This document shows positions 1 through 8,285 of a stretch of DNA of 64,000 bases, in pieces (within the stretch, counting starts at the first letter, position 1; each line of letters begins with the position of its first letter). The stretch comes from Streptomyces sp. NRRL F-2580 (GTDB lineage: Bacteria; Actinomycetota; Actinomycetes; Streptomycetales; Streptomycetaceae): the NCBI RefSeq assembly GCF_000720115.1, contig NZ_JOIR01000012.1, positions 62,001 through 126,000 of the forward strand, written 5' to 3'. The translations under genes were made by a program, and so were the position numbers. The notes beneath the pieces are model-generated. The model was given only the letters and a program-made list of their open reading frames with translations. It made no database searches and was not told where the DNA came from.

Positions 1-189
1 GGCGGTCGTCCGGCCCGGCGGCCAGGCGTCGCCGCGCCGGCGCAGCCGCAGCACTCCCCACCCGTACAGGGCGAGTCCCGCCAGCGAGCCGATCAGGAAG
101 AACGCGTCGAAGGAGAACTCCAGCCCGCGTCCGAGAGTGAAGGGCGGCAGGTCCATGTTCATGTCCATGCCGTGCCCGCTGTGATCCAT
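1..189 (-). CDS. Cytochrome c oxidase assembly protein, CtaG-like (5' part only)
   Basis: The ATG at 189 opens 63 codons that run off the left edge, so only the N-terminus is present. It begins MDHSGHGMDMNMDLPPF, a His/Met-rich start typical of the actinobacterial caa3-type CtaG family (copper delivery to cytochrome oxidase, membrane bound). A first hydrophobic segment, FFLIGSLAGLALYGWGVL, is followed by RLRRRG, which fits a membrane helix with a positive inside end. The family call rests on resemblance of this N-terminus to Streptomyces proteins I remember. The rest cannot be seen. Confidence 0.6.
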   Translation of the reverse strand, partial: MDHSGHGMDMNMDLPPFTLGRGLEFSFDAFFLIGSLAGLALYGWGVLRLRRRGDAWPPGRTTA

Positions 190-278
190 CTCTTCACTCC
201 CTTGACTGTGGCGCCCCACCACAGTAGTGCCGCCCCCGTACGCTCCTGCGCGCGGGGGCGGCCGTAACGGGCATACGG

Positions 279-1304
279 TTACAGAACCGTCTGGGCCTCG
301 TCGTACCGGTCGGCCGGCACCGTCTTGAGGGTCGAGGTCGCCTCGGCGAGCGGCACCATCTCGATATCCGTGCCGCGCAGCGCGGTCAGCATGCCGAACT
401 CGCCGCGGTGCGCGGCCTCCACGGCGTGCCAGCCGAAGCGAGTGGCGAGGACCCGGTCGTACGCGGTGGGCGTGCCGCCGCGCTGGACGTGGCCCAGGAT
501 CACCGGCCGGGCCTCCTTGCCCAGGCGGTGCTCCAGCTCCACGGCGAGCCGGTTGCCGATGCCGGCGAACCGCTCGTGGCCGTACATGTCGACGCCGCCC
601 TCCTCCAGGTCCATCGACCCGGGGCGCGGCTTGGCGCCCTCGGCGACCACGACGATCGCGAAGCGCTTGCCCGCGGAGAAGCGCTCGCCGACGATCGCCG
701 TCAGCTCCTCGATGTCGAAGGGACGCTCCGGCACGACGATCGCGTGCGCGCCGGCCGCCATGCCCGAGTGCAGGGCGATCCACCCGGTGTGGCGGCCCAT
801 GACCTCCACGACCATCACGCGCTGGTGGGACTCGGCAGTGGTCTTCAGGCGGTCCAGGGCCTCCGTGGCCACACCGACGGCGGTGTCGAAGCCGAAGGTG
901 ACGTCGGTGGAGGCGATGTCGTTGTCGATGGTCTTCGGGACGCCGACGATCGGCAGACCGGCCTGCGACAGCAGGTTCGCGGCCTTCAGGGTGCCCTCGC
1001 CGCCGATCGGGATGATCGCGTCGAGGCCGAGGTCGGCGACGTGCCCGCGAGCACGCTCCACGCCGTCGCGCAGGTGCGCGGGCTGGACCCGGGAAGAGCC
1101 GAGGATGGTGCCGCCGCGGGCCAGGATGCCGGCGACGGCATCGAGGTCCAGCTTGCGGTAGTCCGCCTCCAGCAGACCCTTCCAGCCGTCGAGGAAGCCG
1201 ATCACCTCGTCGCCGTGGTCGACGACGGCGCGGTGCACGACGGAGCGGATGACGGCGTTGAGGCCGGGGCAGTCGCCACCGGAAGTGAGCACACCAATGC
1301 GCAT
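279..1304 (-). CDS. pfkA: ATP-dependent 6-phosphofructokinase
   Basis: 341 aa. Phosphorylates fructose 6-phosphate in glycolysis, cytosolic. The start is MRIGVLTSGGDCPGLNAVIR at 1304, preceded by AAAGGTC; a TTG seven codons earlier is open but has no ribosome site. Signature blocks appear in order: GGDCPGLNA (nucleotide loop), GGEGTLK near residue 95, PKTIDNDIA (substrate/catalytic Asp) near 125, MGRHTGWIA near 160, GHVQRGGTPTAYDR near 285. Length matches the bacterial PfkA family. GGEGT in place of GGDGT is the form I recall in actinobacterial group III PFKs. It stands alone; the gatD gene upstream is separated by a strong hairpin. Confidence 0.93.
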   Translation of the reverse strand: MRIGVLTSGGDCPGLNAVIRSVVHRAVVDHGDEVIGFLDGWKGLLEADYRKLDLDAVAGILARGGTILGSSRVQPAHLRDGVERARGHVADLGLDAIIPIGGEGTLKAANLLSQAGLPIVGVPKTIDNDIASTDVTFGFDTAVGVATEALDRLKTTAESHQRVMVVEVMGRHTGWIALHSGMAAGAHAIVVPERPFDIEELTAIVGERFSAGKRFAIVVVAEGAKPRPGSMDLEEGGVDMYGHERFAGIGNRLAVELEHRLGKEARPVILGHVQRGGTPTAYDRVLATRFGWHAVEAAHRGEFGMLTALRGTDIEMVPLAEATSTLKTVPADRYDEAQTVL

Positions 1305-1442
1305 GGCAGGGAGAGACCTTTGCAACGTGGGCCGACGACCGGACCACGTCGTCCGGTTGGAACTACGGCCACCCTACAAGCGGTGGAGCAGTGGGCTGAA
1401 CCATCCTCCACATGCTGGTCGTGATCGTCGTACAAAACGACA

Positions 1443-1476
1443 TCGGCCCGGTTCTCCCTAGGGAAAACCGGGCCGA
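1443..1476. terminator. Intrinsic terminator-like hairpin between gatD and pfkA
   Basis: A perfect 11-bp inverted repeat, TCGGCCCGGTT / AACCGGGCCGA, with a 12-nt loop that contains the palindrome TCCCTAGGGA. It lies 45 nt beyond the gatD stop (1521) and upstream of pfkA. This placement fits termination of the murT-gatD transcript. No U-tract follows, which is usual in Streptomyces. Confidence 0.7.
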
Positions 1477-1520
1477 ACACATGATGCGGGGGCCGCCCCG
1501 ATGAGCGGTCCGCGAGGGTG

Positions 1521-2249
1521 CTACGCGGGCTGCGTCGCCGCCGCGATGCGCTCTGCGCGCAGCGCCTCGTACCACCGGTCGTCTATGGCCGGCAGCGCGT
1601 TCACGTCGAGGGCCAGCTTCAGCAGCAGGTCCGCGATCTGCGGGTTGCGGGCCATCACGGGGCCGTGCATGTAGGTGCCGAACACCGTGTCGTTGTACGC
1701 GCCTTCGGTGCCGTCGCCGTTGCCGTTGCCGCGGCCCATCGTGACCCGGGCGAACGGCTTGGCCGTCGGGCCGAGGTGCGTGACGCCCTGGTGGTTCTCG
1801 AACCCCGTCAGCTGCGGCAGACCCAGGCGCGGGTCGATGTCGGCGAGGACGTCGCCGACGCACCGCTCGCCCTCACCGCGCAGGGTGACGACGTCCAGCA
1901 GGCCGAGGCCCTCCTGGCGCTGGCCCTGGTCGTTGACGAACTCCTTGCCGAGGATCTGGTACCCGGCGCACACGGAGAAGACGATCGCCCCGTTCGAGAC
2001 GGCGCGCTCCAGGCCGCCGTCGCGCAGCAGGCGCTCCGCGGCGAGGCGCTGCGGGCGGTCCTCGCCGCCGCCGATCAGGTAGATGTCGCCCGAGGTGGGG
2101 ATGGGCTGGTCGCTGCGCACGTCCACGCGCTGCACGTCCAGGCCGCGCTGGCGGGCCCGGCGCTCCACGACGAGGGCGTTGCCCTGGTCTCCGTACGTGC
2201 TGAGCAGGTCGGGGTAGACCCACACCAGACGCAGGCTGTTGTCGCTCAT
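1521..2249 (-). CDS. gatD: Lipid II isoglutaminyl synthase, glutaminase subunit GatD
   Basis: 242 aa type 1 glutamine amidotransferase (CobB/CobQ-like). The family releases ammonia from glutamine and passes it to MurT, which amidates the D-Glu of lipid II. The nucleophile Cys sits in GAIVFSVCAGYQILGKEF near residue 95. A C-terminal His lies in GTYMHGPVMARNP, and LIGGGEDRPQ precedes the nucleophile. The ATG at 2249 is preceded by GAGGAC. It follows murT after 28 nt on the same strand, so the two form the usual gatD-murT pair. The gene order and this Cys/His pattern make a cobyric acid synthase role unlikely. Confidence 0.9.
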   Translation of the reverse strand: MSDNSLRLVWVYPDLLSTYGDQGNALVVERRARQRGLDVQRVDVRSDQPIPTSGDIYLIGGGEDRPQRLAAERLLRDGGLERAVSNGAIVFSVCAGYQILGKEFVNDQGQRQEGLGLLDVVTLRGEGERCVGDVLADIDPRLGLPQLTGFENHQGVTHLGPTAKPFARVTMGRGNGNGDGTEGAYNDTVFGTYMHGPVMARNPQIADLLLKLALDVNALPAIDDRWYEALRAERIAAATQPA

Positions 2250-2277
2250 GCTCTTGTCCTCTGCGTTTCTGACGGGC

Positions 2278-3516
2278 CTAGTTGCCGACGCGGCGGCGGA
2301 CGTCCTGGAAGGCGGTGTAGTTGGCGATCAGCTCGATCTGGCCGGGCGGCGCGAGCTGCACGGCCTCGTCGAGGGTCTCGCACACCCGGAAGTCCAGGCC
2401 CGCGACCTCCAGGCGGACCGCGAGGTCCAGCTTGCGGTCGCCGATCACGAAGATCGGGTGGCCGGCCAGGCGCGGGTAGTCCACGTCCCACAGCCAGGAG
2501 GTGTCCGTGCCGTCGGCGCCGCGCGCGTTCACGGAGAGGATCACCGGGGTCGGCGGCGGGTCGATCAGCGAAAACGTTTCGAGCCAGCCCGCCGGGTTCT
2601 TCGCGAGCAGCAGCCGCAGCTCACGGCCCTGGAAGTTCACCACGTCGTAGCGGCCGGCGACGGCCTGCACCTGGTACATCCGCTCCAGCGCGACCTGCGG
2701 CGGCACGCCGAAGACGGCGGCCACGGCGGCCGAGGTGGCGGCGTTGGCCTTGTTGGCGCGGCCGGGCAGCTGGAGGTGGATCGGCCAGGCCGAGCCGTGC
2801 GGGTCCAGCACGTGGTCCCCGGAGAGCACCCAGGTCGGGTTCGGGCGGCGGAAGCCGCACTCGCCGCAGAACCAGTCGTCGCCCGGGCGCTGCATGACAC
2901 CGCCGCAGGAGGGGCACGACCAGGCGTCGTCCTTCCATTCCTGGCCGGCCGCGACCCACACCACGTTCTGCGAGGAGGAGGCGGACCACACGATCAGCGG
3001 GTCGTCGCAGTTCGCGACGATGACCGCCTTCGAGCCCTGGAGGCCCTCGCGCCACTTCTCCGCGAGCATGCGGGTCTCGGCGGCGCGGTCCAGCTGGTCG
3101 CGGGAGAGGTTGAGCAGGGCGATCACCTTGGGGGTGACGTCCCGGGCCACTCCGGCCAGGTACTTCTCGTCGACCTCGATGACGCCGTACTTGGCGTCCG
3201 AGCCGCCCGCCAGGGCCGAGGTGATGCCGGCCGGCATGTTGGCGCCGAGGGCGTTGGAGACGACCGGACCGCTGGCCCGCAGGGCCTCCGCGATCAGCCG
3301 GGTCGTCGTGGTCTTGCCGTTCGTCGCGGAGACGAGGACGACGTCGAGGTGTTGCGCCAGCGCGCCGAGAAGATCGGGGTCGAGTTTGAGTGCGACCTTG
3401 CCACCGATCACCGATCCGCTTCCGCGTCCCGCGGCCCGCGACACCGCCGCCGCGGCCTTGCCCGCCGTCACGGCCAGCTTGGCCCGCGGCGAAAGCGGCT
3501 CCGTGTTGCCTGCCAT
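2278..3516 (-). CDS. murT: Lipid II isoglutaminyl synthase, Mur-ligase subunit MurT
   Basis: 412 aa, starting MAGNTEPLSPRAKLAVTAGK. A Mur ligase fold: the ATP loop SATNGKTTTTRL is near residue 65, and LLNLSRDQLDR lies in the central domain. A four-cysteine ribbon, CPSCGG and CGECGF, lies near residues 200-225; it is the zinc-ribbon insertion typical of MurT and absent from MurC-F. The C-terminal domain matches DUF1727. With GatD it converts the lipid II D-isoglutamate to D-isoglutamine. Longer in-frame reading upstream overlaps def on the other strand and has no support. Confidence 0.9.
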   Translation of the reverse strand: MAGNTEPLSPRAKLAVTAGKAAAAVSRAAGRGSGSVIGGKVALKLDPDLLGALAQHLDVVLVSATNGKTTTTRLIAEALRASGPVVSNALGANMPAGITSALAGGSDAKYGVIEVDEKYLAGVARDVTPKVIALLNLSRDQLDRAAETRMLAEKWREGLQGSKAVIVANCDDPLIVWSASSSQNVVWVAAGQEWKDDAWSCPSCGGVMQRPGDDWFCGECGFRRPNPTWVLSGDHVLDPHGSAWPIHLQLPGRANKANAATSAAVAAVFGVPPQVALERMYQVQAVAGRYDVVNFQGRELRLLLAKNPAGWLETFSLIDPPPTPVILSVNARGADGTDTSWLWDVDYPRLAGHPIFVIGDRKLDLAVRLEVAGLDFRVCETLDEAVQLAPPGQIELIANYTAFQDVRRRVGN

Positions 3517-3639
3517 CGTCCCTTGTCCTCCTTGCGTCGGTCGGCCCCAGCCTATCCAGTACAGGCCGGAGCCTTGACCGCGGCGCCCCCGCCCCGCCGC
3601 GGATCTCCTCATATAGTCGCCCGTCGTACGCTTACGGCC

Positions 3640-4194
3640 ATGCGACAGCGCCCCATTCCCGGTACCACCGGACTCGTCCGCACCATGAGCCTGCTGGGTG
3701 CTCCGGTGCTCCACTCGGCCTGCGCGGAGGTCACCGAATTCGGCCCGGAGCTCGACCGGCTCATCGAGGACATGTTCGCGACGATGTACGCCGCGGAGGG
3801 CGTCGGCCTCGCCGCGAACCAGATCGGCGTCGGACAGCGGGTCTTCGTCTACGACTGCCCCGACGACGAGGACGTCCGCCACGTCGGGCACATCGTCAAC
3901 CCGAGGCTGGTCGAGGCCGACGGGGACGAGTTCCTCGGGCCCGAGGGCTGCCTGTCCCTGCCGGGGCTGGAGGCGGGGACGGCGCGCTTCGACCGGGCGG
4001 TCGTCGAGGGGGTCACCTCGGGCGGGGCGCCCGTGCGGATCGTTGGTACGGGCTTCTTCGCGCGCTGTCTGCAGCACGAGTGCGACCACCTCGACGGGAC
4101 CGTGTACGCGGACCGCGTGACCGGCCTGCGGGCCCGTCGCCTGCGGCGCGCCATCCGCAAGGCCCCCTGGGCCCCGGCCCCACCACGCGACTAG
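3640..4194 (+). CDS. def: Peptide deformylase
   Basis: 184 aa. Removes the N-formyl group from nascent proteins; metal dependent, cytosolic. All three family motifs are present: GVGLAANQIG near residue 50, EGCLSLPG near 103 (Cys metal ligand), and QHECDHLDG near 148 (two His ligands and the catalytic Glu). It is transcribed away from murT, with 123 nt between the starts. The C-terminus ends in a basic Arg-rich tail after LRARRLRRAIRK. Streptomyces genomes usually carry several def paralogs, so essentiality cannot be judged from here. Confidence 0.93.
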   Translation: MRQRPIPGTTGLVRTMSLLGAPVLHSACAEVTEFGPELDRLIEDMFATMYAAEGVGLAANQIGVGQRVFVYDCPDDEDVRHVGHIVNPRLVEADGDEFLGPEGCLSLPGLEAGTARFDRAVVEGVTSGGAPVRIVGTGFFARCLQHECDHLDGTVYADRVTGLRARRLRRAIRKAPWAPAPPRD

Positions 4195-4518
4195 CCCTTC
4201 CTCGGCTGCGCCGGGCCGACCTCGGCCCTGCGGGCCCAGCCTCAGCGCGCCCCCTTTCCGGCTGCGCCGGGCCAAACCCAGCCCCTCCGGCGTTTGAGGA
4301 GCGGGGTCTGGGGCGGAGCCCCTGGGGGCACCTCTCAGCGGTAGCTGGGGGAGAAACCCGGCTCCGCCGGGCACCGGGCTCCGCCCGGACCCGCGCCTCA
4401 AACGCCGGCGAGGCTGAATCTGCTCGGCCGAGGCCCAAAGGGGCCCTGGTGAGGCGGGATTGGCCTGGCGCAGCCTGACGTTCCCTCGGGCGAACCGGAG
4501 GAGGCGCTGACGGGTTCG
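4195..4518. repeat. Gene-free intergenic repeat region with long inverted arms
   Basis: No credible gene in 324 bases. It contains a widely spaced inverted repeat: CTCCGGCGTTTGAGG at 4285-4299 and CCTCAAACGCCGGCG at 4396-4410. Between them lie several GGGGC/GCCCC-type short inverted repeats. Nested inside is GGGGGCACCTCTCAGCGG with its continuation at 4324-4353, almost the same as a copy at 11887-11915 inside a coding sequence. I recognise both elements as common Streptomyces intergenic repeats. The whole can fold into one long stem and may end the def transcript. Confidence 0.7.
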
Positions 4519-5166
4519 TCAGAAGCCCGGGCCGTCCACGCGGTTGCCGGCGGTGGAGAGGCGGCCCCAGAGGAGGTCGGTGAGGCCGGCGACGAGCTCC
4601 GCGCGCTCGCAGGGGCGTTCGCCGAGCCACCAGTCGCCGGCGGCGTGCATCATGCCGACGATGCCGTGGCCCCAGACCCGGGCCAGGCGTTCGCCGCCGG
4701 GGCCGAGGTCCACCCGCTCGCCGATCACCCCGGCCAGTTCCTCGCCGAGCCTGCGCAGCAGCGGCGCCGAGTGCAGGCCCACGTCGAAGCCGCGCTCCGC
4801 GCTGTGGGAGTCCTCGGCCGGGTGCATGAGGAAGCGGTAGACCTGCGGGCGGGCCTCGATGGCGGCCAGGTACGTGTCGAGGGTCGCCTCCACCCGGTGG
4901 CGCCGGGTGGAGGCGGGTGCGTCGAGCGCGGCCCGCAGCGAGTCGAGCAGGCCGTCGGTGTGCCGTACGGCGAGTGCCTGGTACAGGCCCGCCTTGTCCC
5001 CGAAGTGCCGGTACAGGATGGGCTTGGTGATGCCGGCCTCGGCCGCGATGGCGTTCATGGAGGCCTTGGGGCCGTCCCTGAGCACGACCCGGTCCGCGGC
5101 TTCGAGCAGCTCCCGCCGGCGGCGCTCGGCCGCTCCCGGTTCGCCGGCCTGCTGAGTGGTCTCCAT
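4519..5166 (-). CDS. TetR-family transcriptional regulator
   Basis: 215 aa from METTQQAGEPGAAERRRR; the GGGGAG ribosome site lies 8 nt before the ATG. The N-terminal helix-turn-helix is ASMNAIAAEAGITKPILYRHFGDK (residues about 35-58). The C-terminal ligand domain contains a WWLGERPCERAELV stretch. It is divergent from an acyl-CoA dehydrogenase, and palindromes lie in the shared region (5286-5335). This pair is common in actinobacteria and suggests repression of fatty acid degradation, relieved by an acyl-CoA. The ligand is not visible in the sequence. Confidence 0.85.
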   Translation of the reverse strand: METTQQAGEPGAAERRRRELLEAADRVVLRDGPKASMNAIAAEAGITKPILYRHFGDKAGLYQALAVRHTDGLLDSLRAALDAPASTRRHRVEATLDTYLAAIEARPQVYRFLMHPAEDSHSAERGFDVGLHSAPLLRRLGEELAGVIGERVDLGPGGERLARVWGHGIVGMMHAAGDWWLGERPCERAELVAGLTDLLWGRLSTAGNRVDGPGF

Positions 5167-5275
5167 GACGTGTTTCTCTCCCCGCCCTTGCGATGTGCGT
5201 GACGCCCACGCAACGTAACACCCGGTGCACCCCGAGGATCGAATCGGCGGCCGCCGCTGTCGGAATCTTCCGTGC

Positions 5276-5335
5276 TTGACAGGCCTTACTCGCCGGTAAC
5301 AGACTGTGGCCTTCGTGGTGGTTACCGCTAGTAAC
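5276..5335 (+). promoter_or_regulatory. Probable promoter and TetR operator for the acyl-CoA dehydrogenase
   Basis: TTGACA at 5276-5281 is followed 18 nt later by CAGACT (5300-5305), a plausible -35/-10 pair. Two related palindromes overlap or follow it: TTAC-TCGCCG-GTAA at 5286-5299 and GTTAC-CGCTA-GTAAC at 5321-5335. The half-site GTAAC also occurs in CGTAACACCC nearer the regulator start. The repeated GTTAC/GTAAC arms make this the likely binding region for the divergent TetR protein. Confidence 0.6.
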
Positions 5336-5370
5336 CTCCGCAGGGACGAGTACAGACAGGTGGAGGGGAC

Positions 5371-6600
5371 ATGGCGGAGTTCACCATGGAGCTGAACGAC
5401 GACCAGAAGCAGGTACGGGACTGGATCCACGGCTTCGCCGCCGATGTGATGCGCCCCGCGGCCGCCGAATGGGACGAGCGCGAAGAGACTCCCTGGCCCG
5501 TCATCCAGGAGGCCGCGAAGGTCGGCATCTACTCGCTGGACTTCTACGCCCAGCAGTTCTTCGACCCGACGGGCCTCGGCATCCCGATGGCGATGGAGGA
5601 GCTCTTCTGGGGGGACGCGGGCATCGCCCTGTCCATCGTCGGCACCGGACTCGCGGCCATCGGCGTCGTCGCCAACGGCACCGAGGAGCAGATCGGCACC
5701 TGGATCCCGCAGATGTACGGCACCCCGGACGACGTGAAGGTCGCCGCCTTCTGCTCCTCCGAGCCCGACGCCGGCTCCGACGTCGGCTCGATGCGCACCC
5801 GTGCGGTCTACGACCAGGCCAAGGACGAGTGGGTGCTCAACGGCACCAAGACCTGGGCGACCAACGGCGGCATCGCCAACGTCCACATCGTCGTCGCGGT
5901 CGTCGATCCCGAGCTCGGGACCAAGGGGCACGCCTCCTTCATCGTGCCGCCGAACACCCCCGGACTGTCCCAGGGCCAGAAGTTCAAGAAGCACGGCATC
6001 CGCGCCTCGCACACCGCCGAGGTGGTGCTGGAGGACGTACGGATCCCCGGCTCCTGCCTGCTCGGCGGCAAGGAGAAGCTGGACGAGCGCCTCGCGCGGG
6101 CCCACGAGCGCGCCCGCAGCGGTGGCGGGGAGCGCGTGAAGAACGCGGCCATGGCCACCTTCGAGGCCTCCCGGCCGGCGGTCGGCGCGATGGCCGTGGG
6201 CACCGCGCGCGCGGCGTACGAGGTCGCCCTCGACTACGCGAAGACCCGCACGCAGTTCGGCCGCCCGATCATCGACAACCAGGGCGTGGCCTTCCAGCTC
6301 GCCGACATGCGGACGCAGATCGACGCGGCCCGGCTACTCGTGTGGCGGGCCTCCTGGATGGCGGTCGCGGGCCGGCCGTTCGACTCGGCCGAGGGCTCGA
6401 TGTCGAAGCTGTTCGCGAGCGAGGTCGCCAAGAAGGTCACCGCGCAGGCGGTCCAGATCCTCGGCGGCAACGGCTTCACCCGCGAGTACCCGGTGGAGCG
6501 CATGCACCGGGACAGCGCGATCTACACCATCTTCGAGGGCACCAGCGAGATCCAGCGGCTGGTGATCGCCCGGACGATCTCCGGCATGCCGATCCGCTAG
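5371..6600 (+). CDS. Acyl-CoA dehydrogenase
   Basis: 409 aa flavoprotein of fatty acid beta-oxidation (acyl-CoA to trans-2-enoyl-CoA). GGAGGGGAC precedes the ATG. Family features: FCSSEPDAGSDVGSM (FAD/substrate block, near residue 130), KTWATNGG near 165, the RTQFGRPI motif near 295, and the C-terminal QILGGNGFTREYPVERMHRD followed by IFEGTSEIQRLVIAR. The catalytic base is expected to be the Glu in IFEGTSEI. Its control is probably by the adjacent TetR protein. The chain-length preference cannot be read from sequence. Confidence 0.92.
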   Translation: MAEFTMELNDDQKQVRDWIHGFAADVMRPAAAEWDEREETPWPVIQEAAKVGIYSLDFYAQQFFDPTGLGIPMAMEELFWGDAGIALSIVGTGLAAIGVVANGTEEQIGTWIPQMYGTPDDVKVAAFCSSEPDAGSDVGSMRTRAVYDQAKDEWVLNGTKTWATNGGIANVHIVVAVVDPELGTKGHASFIVPPNTPGLSQGQKFKKHGIRASHTAEVVLEDVRIPGSCLLGGKEKLDERLARAHERARSGGGERVKNAAMATFEASRPAVGAMAVGTARAAYEVALDYAKTRTQFGRPIIDNQGVAFQLADMRTQIDAARLLVWRASWMAVAGRPFDSAEGSMSKLFASEVAKKVTAQAVQILGGNGFTREYPVERMHRDSAIYTIFEGTSEIQRLVIARTISGMPIR

Positions 6601-6622
6601 GCGCCGGGCGCAAGGCCTCGGC

Positions 6623-6652
6623 GGGGGTGTGGGACCCAGGTCCCACACCCCC
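6623..6652. terminator. Strong bidirectional terminator hairpin
   Basis: A perfect 14-bp inverted repeat, GGGGGTGTGGGACC / GGTCCCACACCCCC, with only 2 nt between the arms. It sits between the acyl-CoA dehydrogenase stop (6600) and the stop of the convergent gene (6664), exactly where a shared terminator is expected. Confidence 0.85.
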
Positions 6653-6663
6653 CGGCCCGGGTC

Positions 6664-7428
6664 TCAGCGCAGCGACGTGAGGCAGGCGCTGGTGAACTCG
6701 TCGGGGCCGTACTTCGGATCGGCGAGGTAGTCCAGCGGTGCGCAGTGCGCGCCGGGCGTGTCCAGCACGGCGGTGACCTTGTACTGGGCCCGGGGCGAGC
6801 CGCAGGACACGACCTCCAGGTCCTGGTCGGTCCAGCTGCCCTCGTTGCGTACGCACTGCCCCACGGAGAGCTTCTCCGGGCCCTCGACCACCAGGCCGAT
6901 CACGAGCAGCGCCTGGACGGCCAGGAAGACGAGCAGCACCGGCGCGAGGAAGAGCAGCGCCGGCGGTCGGCGCCACAGCGGCCTCCCCGGGTCCAGGGCC
7001 GGGCGGAAGCCGCCCGCCGGGGGCGCGAGCTTGCGGAAGGCCGCCCGCGGGCCGAGGTTCATCAGCAGGGTCACCGGCGTGACGAAGAAGGACAGCGGGC
7101 TCCACCAGCCCTGCCACAGGGTGTCCGAGGACATGCGGCGGTAGGTGGCGAGTCCGCAGTCGCGGCAGAACGGCCCGCGCAGGCTCAGGAACCGCATCAG
7201 CACGATCAGGCCCTGGTGGCCGCGTACGGTCGCGTGCGCGGCGGGCCAGGCCCCGCACAGGGTGCAGCCGTACCGGCCCGGTTGCGGGTGGGCGGCGTAC
7301 GCACCGTACGGCTGCTGCGGTCCGGTGAACACGGGGCCGCCGGCCCCGGTCGGCTGCTGGGGTACGTAGGGGCCCGCCGGGCTGTACGGGCCTCCGGCGC
7401 CCTGCTGCGGCGGTGGCGGAGTGGCCAC
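6664..7428 (-). CDS. Proline-rich membrane protein with a CxxC/CxxC ribbon, function unknown
   Basis: 254 aa from a GTG (VATPPPPQQGAGG) with AGGAGAATCACC directly before it; an upstream in-frame ATG lacks a ribosome site. The N-terminal 65 residues are Pro/Gly/Gln/Tyr rich and probably disordered. YGCTLCGAW and GPFCRDCGLATYR form a possible zinc ribbon at about residues 65-105. Hydrophobic segments follow at PLSFFVTPVTLLMNL and at LLFLAPVLLVFLAVQALLVIGLVV. A C-terminal extracytoplasmic part has three Cys. I know such proteins as conserved in Streptomyces but can give no function. Confidence 0.75.
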   Translation of the reverse strand: MATPPPPQQGAGGPYSPAGPYVPQQPTGAGGPVFTGPQQPYGAYAAHPQPGRYGCTLCGAWPAAHATVRGHQGLIVLMRFLSLRGPFCRDCGLATYRRMSSDTLWQGWWSPLSFFVTPVTLLMNLGPRAAFRKLAPPAGGFRPALDPGRPLWRRPPALLFLAPVLLVFLAVQALLVIGLVVEGPEKLSVGQCVRNEGSWTDQDLEVVSCGSPRAQYKVTAVLDTPGAHCAPLDYLADPKYGPDEFTSACLTSLR

Positions 7429-7450
7429 GGTGATTCTCCTCGGTCGCTCG

Positions 7451-7473
7451 GTGATCACCTGAGCGGTGATCAC
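7451..7473. promoter_or_regulatory. Paired GTGATCAC palindromes
   Basis: The 8-bp palindrome GTGATCAC occurs at 7451-7458 and again at 7466-7473, 15 nt apart centre to centre. It lies 23-45 nt upstream of the GTG start at 7428. Two identical palindromes about one and a half helical turns apart look like a dimeric regulator site. The factor is unknown. Confidence 0.4.
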
Positions 7474-7492
7474 GGCACCCTAGCCCGCGCCC

Positions 7493-7951
7493 TCAGGTCC
7501 GCAGCAGCCGGGCGAGGGCCCGCCCGAAGAGCAGCCGGCCCGCGGCCGCGACCACGGGGTCCAGCGCGCGGGGGAGGCCGCGCACGCGCAGTTCCTCACG
7601 CCAGTGGACCTCCGTGCCGCCCGCGGCGAGGGGCCGGATCTCGATCTCCGCCCAGCCCGTCACGGACCGGCCGCGCTTCTCGAGCCGGACGAGTCCCGGC
7701 GAGCCGCCCGCCGGGGGCTGCCAGACCACGACCTCCATGGGATCGTCGAAAGTGATCCTGCCCACACCTGTGCGGGCGGTGAAGATCGTTCCGACGTGCG
7801 TCGGGGGCGCCGTGGAGATGATCGTCCGCGTGAGGGGGACCTGCGCGCCGTGGCGCTCCCAGTCAGTGAGCCGCCGCCAGGTCTCGGCGGGTGGCCGGGA
7901 CGTACGGTGAACGATCCGGATACCGGGCATGAGCGCATGGTAATCGGGCAT
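7493..7951 (-). CDS. SRPBCC / polyketide-cyclase-like protein
   Basis: 152 aa. The ATG at 7951 has AGGG five bases upstream; a second in-frame ATG seven codons later has no such site. GIRIVHRTSRPPAETWRRLTDWERHGAQVPLT is the typical START/SRPBCC opening, with a conserved W-x-x-L-x-D-W pattern. WAEIEIRPLAAGGTEVHWREEL is the central strand pair before the long C-terminal helix, GRLLFGRALARLLRT. Members bind hydrophobic ligands; the specific role is unknown. It stands alone between a membrane protein and a divergently read DUF5999 gene. Confidence 0.75.
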   Translation of the reverse strand: MPDYHALMPGIRIVHRTSRPPAETWRRLTDWERHGAQVPLTRTIISTAPPTHVGTIFTARTGVGRITFDDPMEVVVWQPPAGGSPGLVRLEKRGRSVTGWAEIEIRPLAAGGTEVHWREELRVRGLPRALDPVVAAAGRLLFGRALARLLRT

Positions 7952-8086
7952 ACACACCCTGAACTGGACGACGAATATGGGTTCCGTCCGGGGGTGGCGA
8001 TCAGCAATACTCACCAGCCACCGTGGATCGCGGAATCGACCGGGTGACCACCGGCCCTCCCGCCCCACTTTGCGAGGAGGTGCGCC

Positions 8087-8272
8087 ATGTGCTCCCACCA
8101 GCCACCCTGCCCATCCGCCGACAGCGCCGATCACGACGCCGCGCGCATCGTGGCCTCCCACCCCCAACAGGGCTGGAGCCTGCTGTGCAACGGGGTCGTC
8201 ATGTTCGACGACACCGGTGAACTGCTCCCCGACAGCCGCACGGTGGAACCCCGCCGCCCGGCCCTGGTCTGA
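8087..8272 (+). CDS. DUF5999-family small protein
   Basis: 61 aa, beginning MCSHQPPCPSADSADHDAAR and ending in RRPALV. GAGGAGGTGCGCC before the ATG is a near-ideal ribosome site. The block GWSLLCNGVVMFDDTGELLPD is the hallmark of a small protein family I recall as common in Streptomyces, of unknown function. Two cysteines and a histidine in MCSHQPPC could bind metal. It is followed by a 30-codon gene with its own ribosome site. Confidence 0.8.
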   Translation: MCSHQPPCPSADSADHDAARIVASHPQQGWSLLCNGVVMFDDTGELLPDSRTVEPRRPALV

Positions 8273-8285
8273 GCGAGGAGGCAGC

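Noticed and set aside
2239..3639. Upstream extension of the peptide deformylase frame
   Set aside because: The extension is antisense to murT; the family start MRQRPIPG at 3640 matches known deformylase length.
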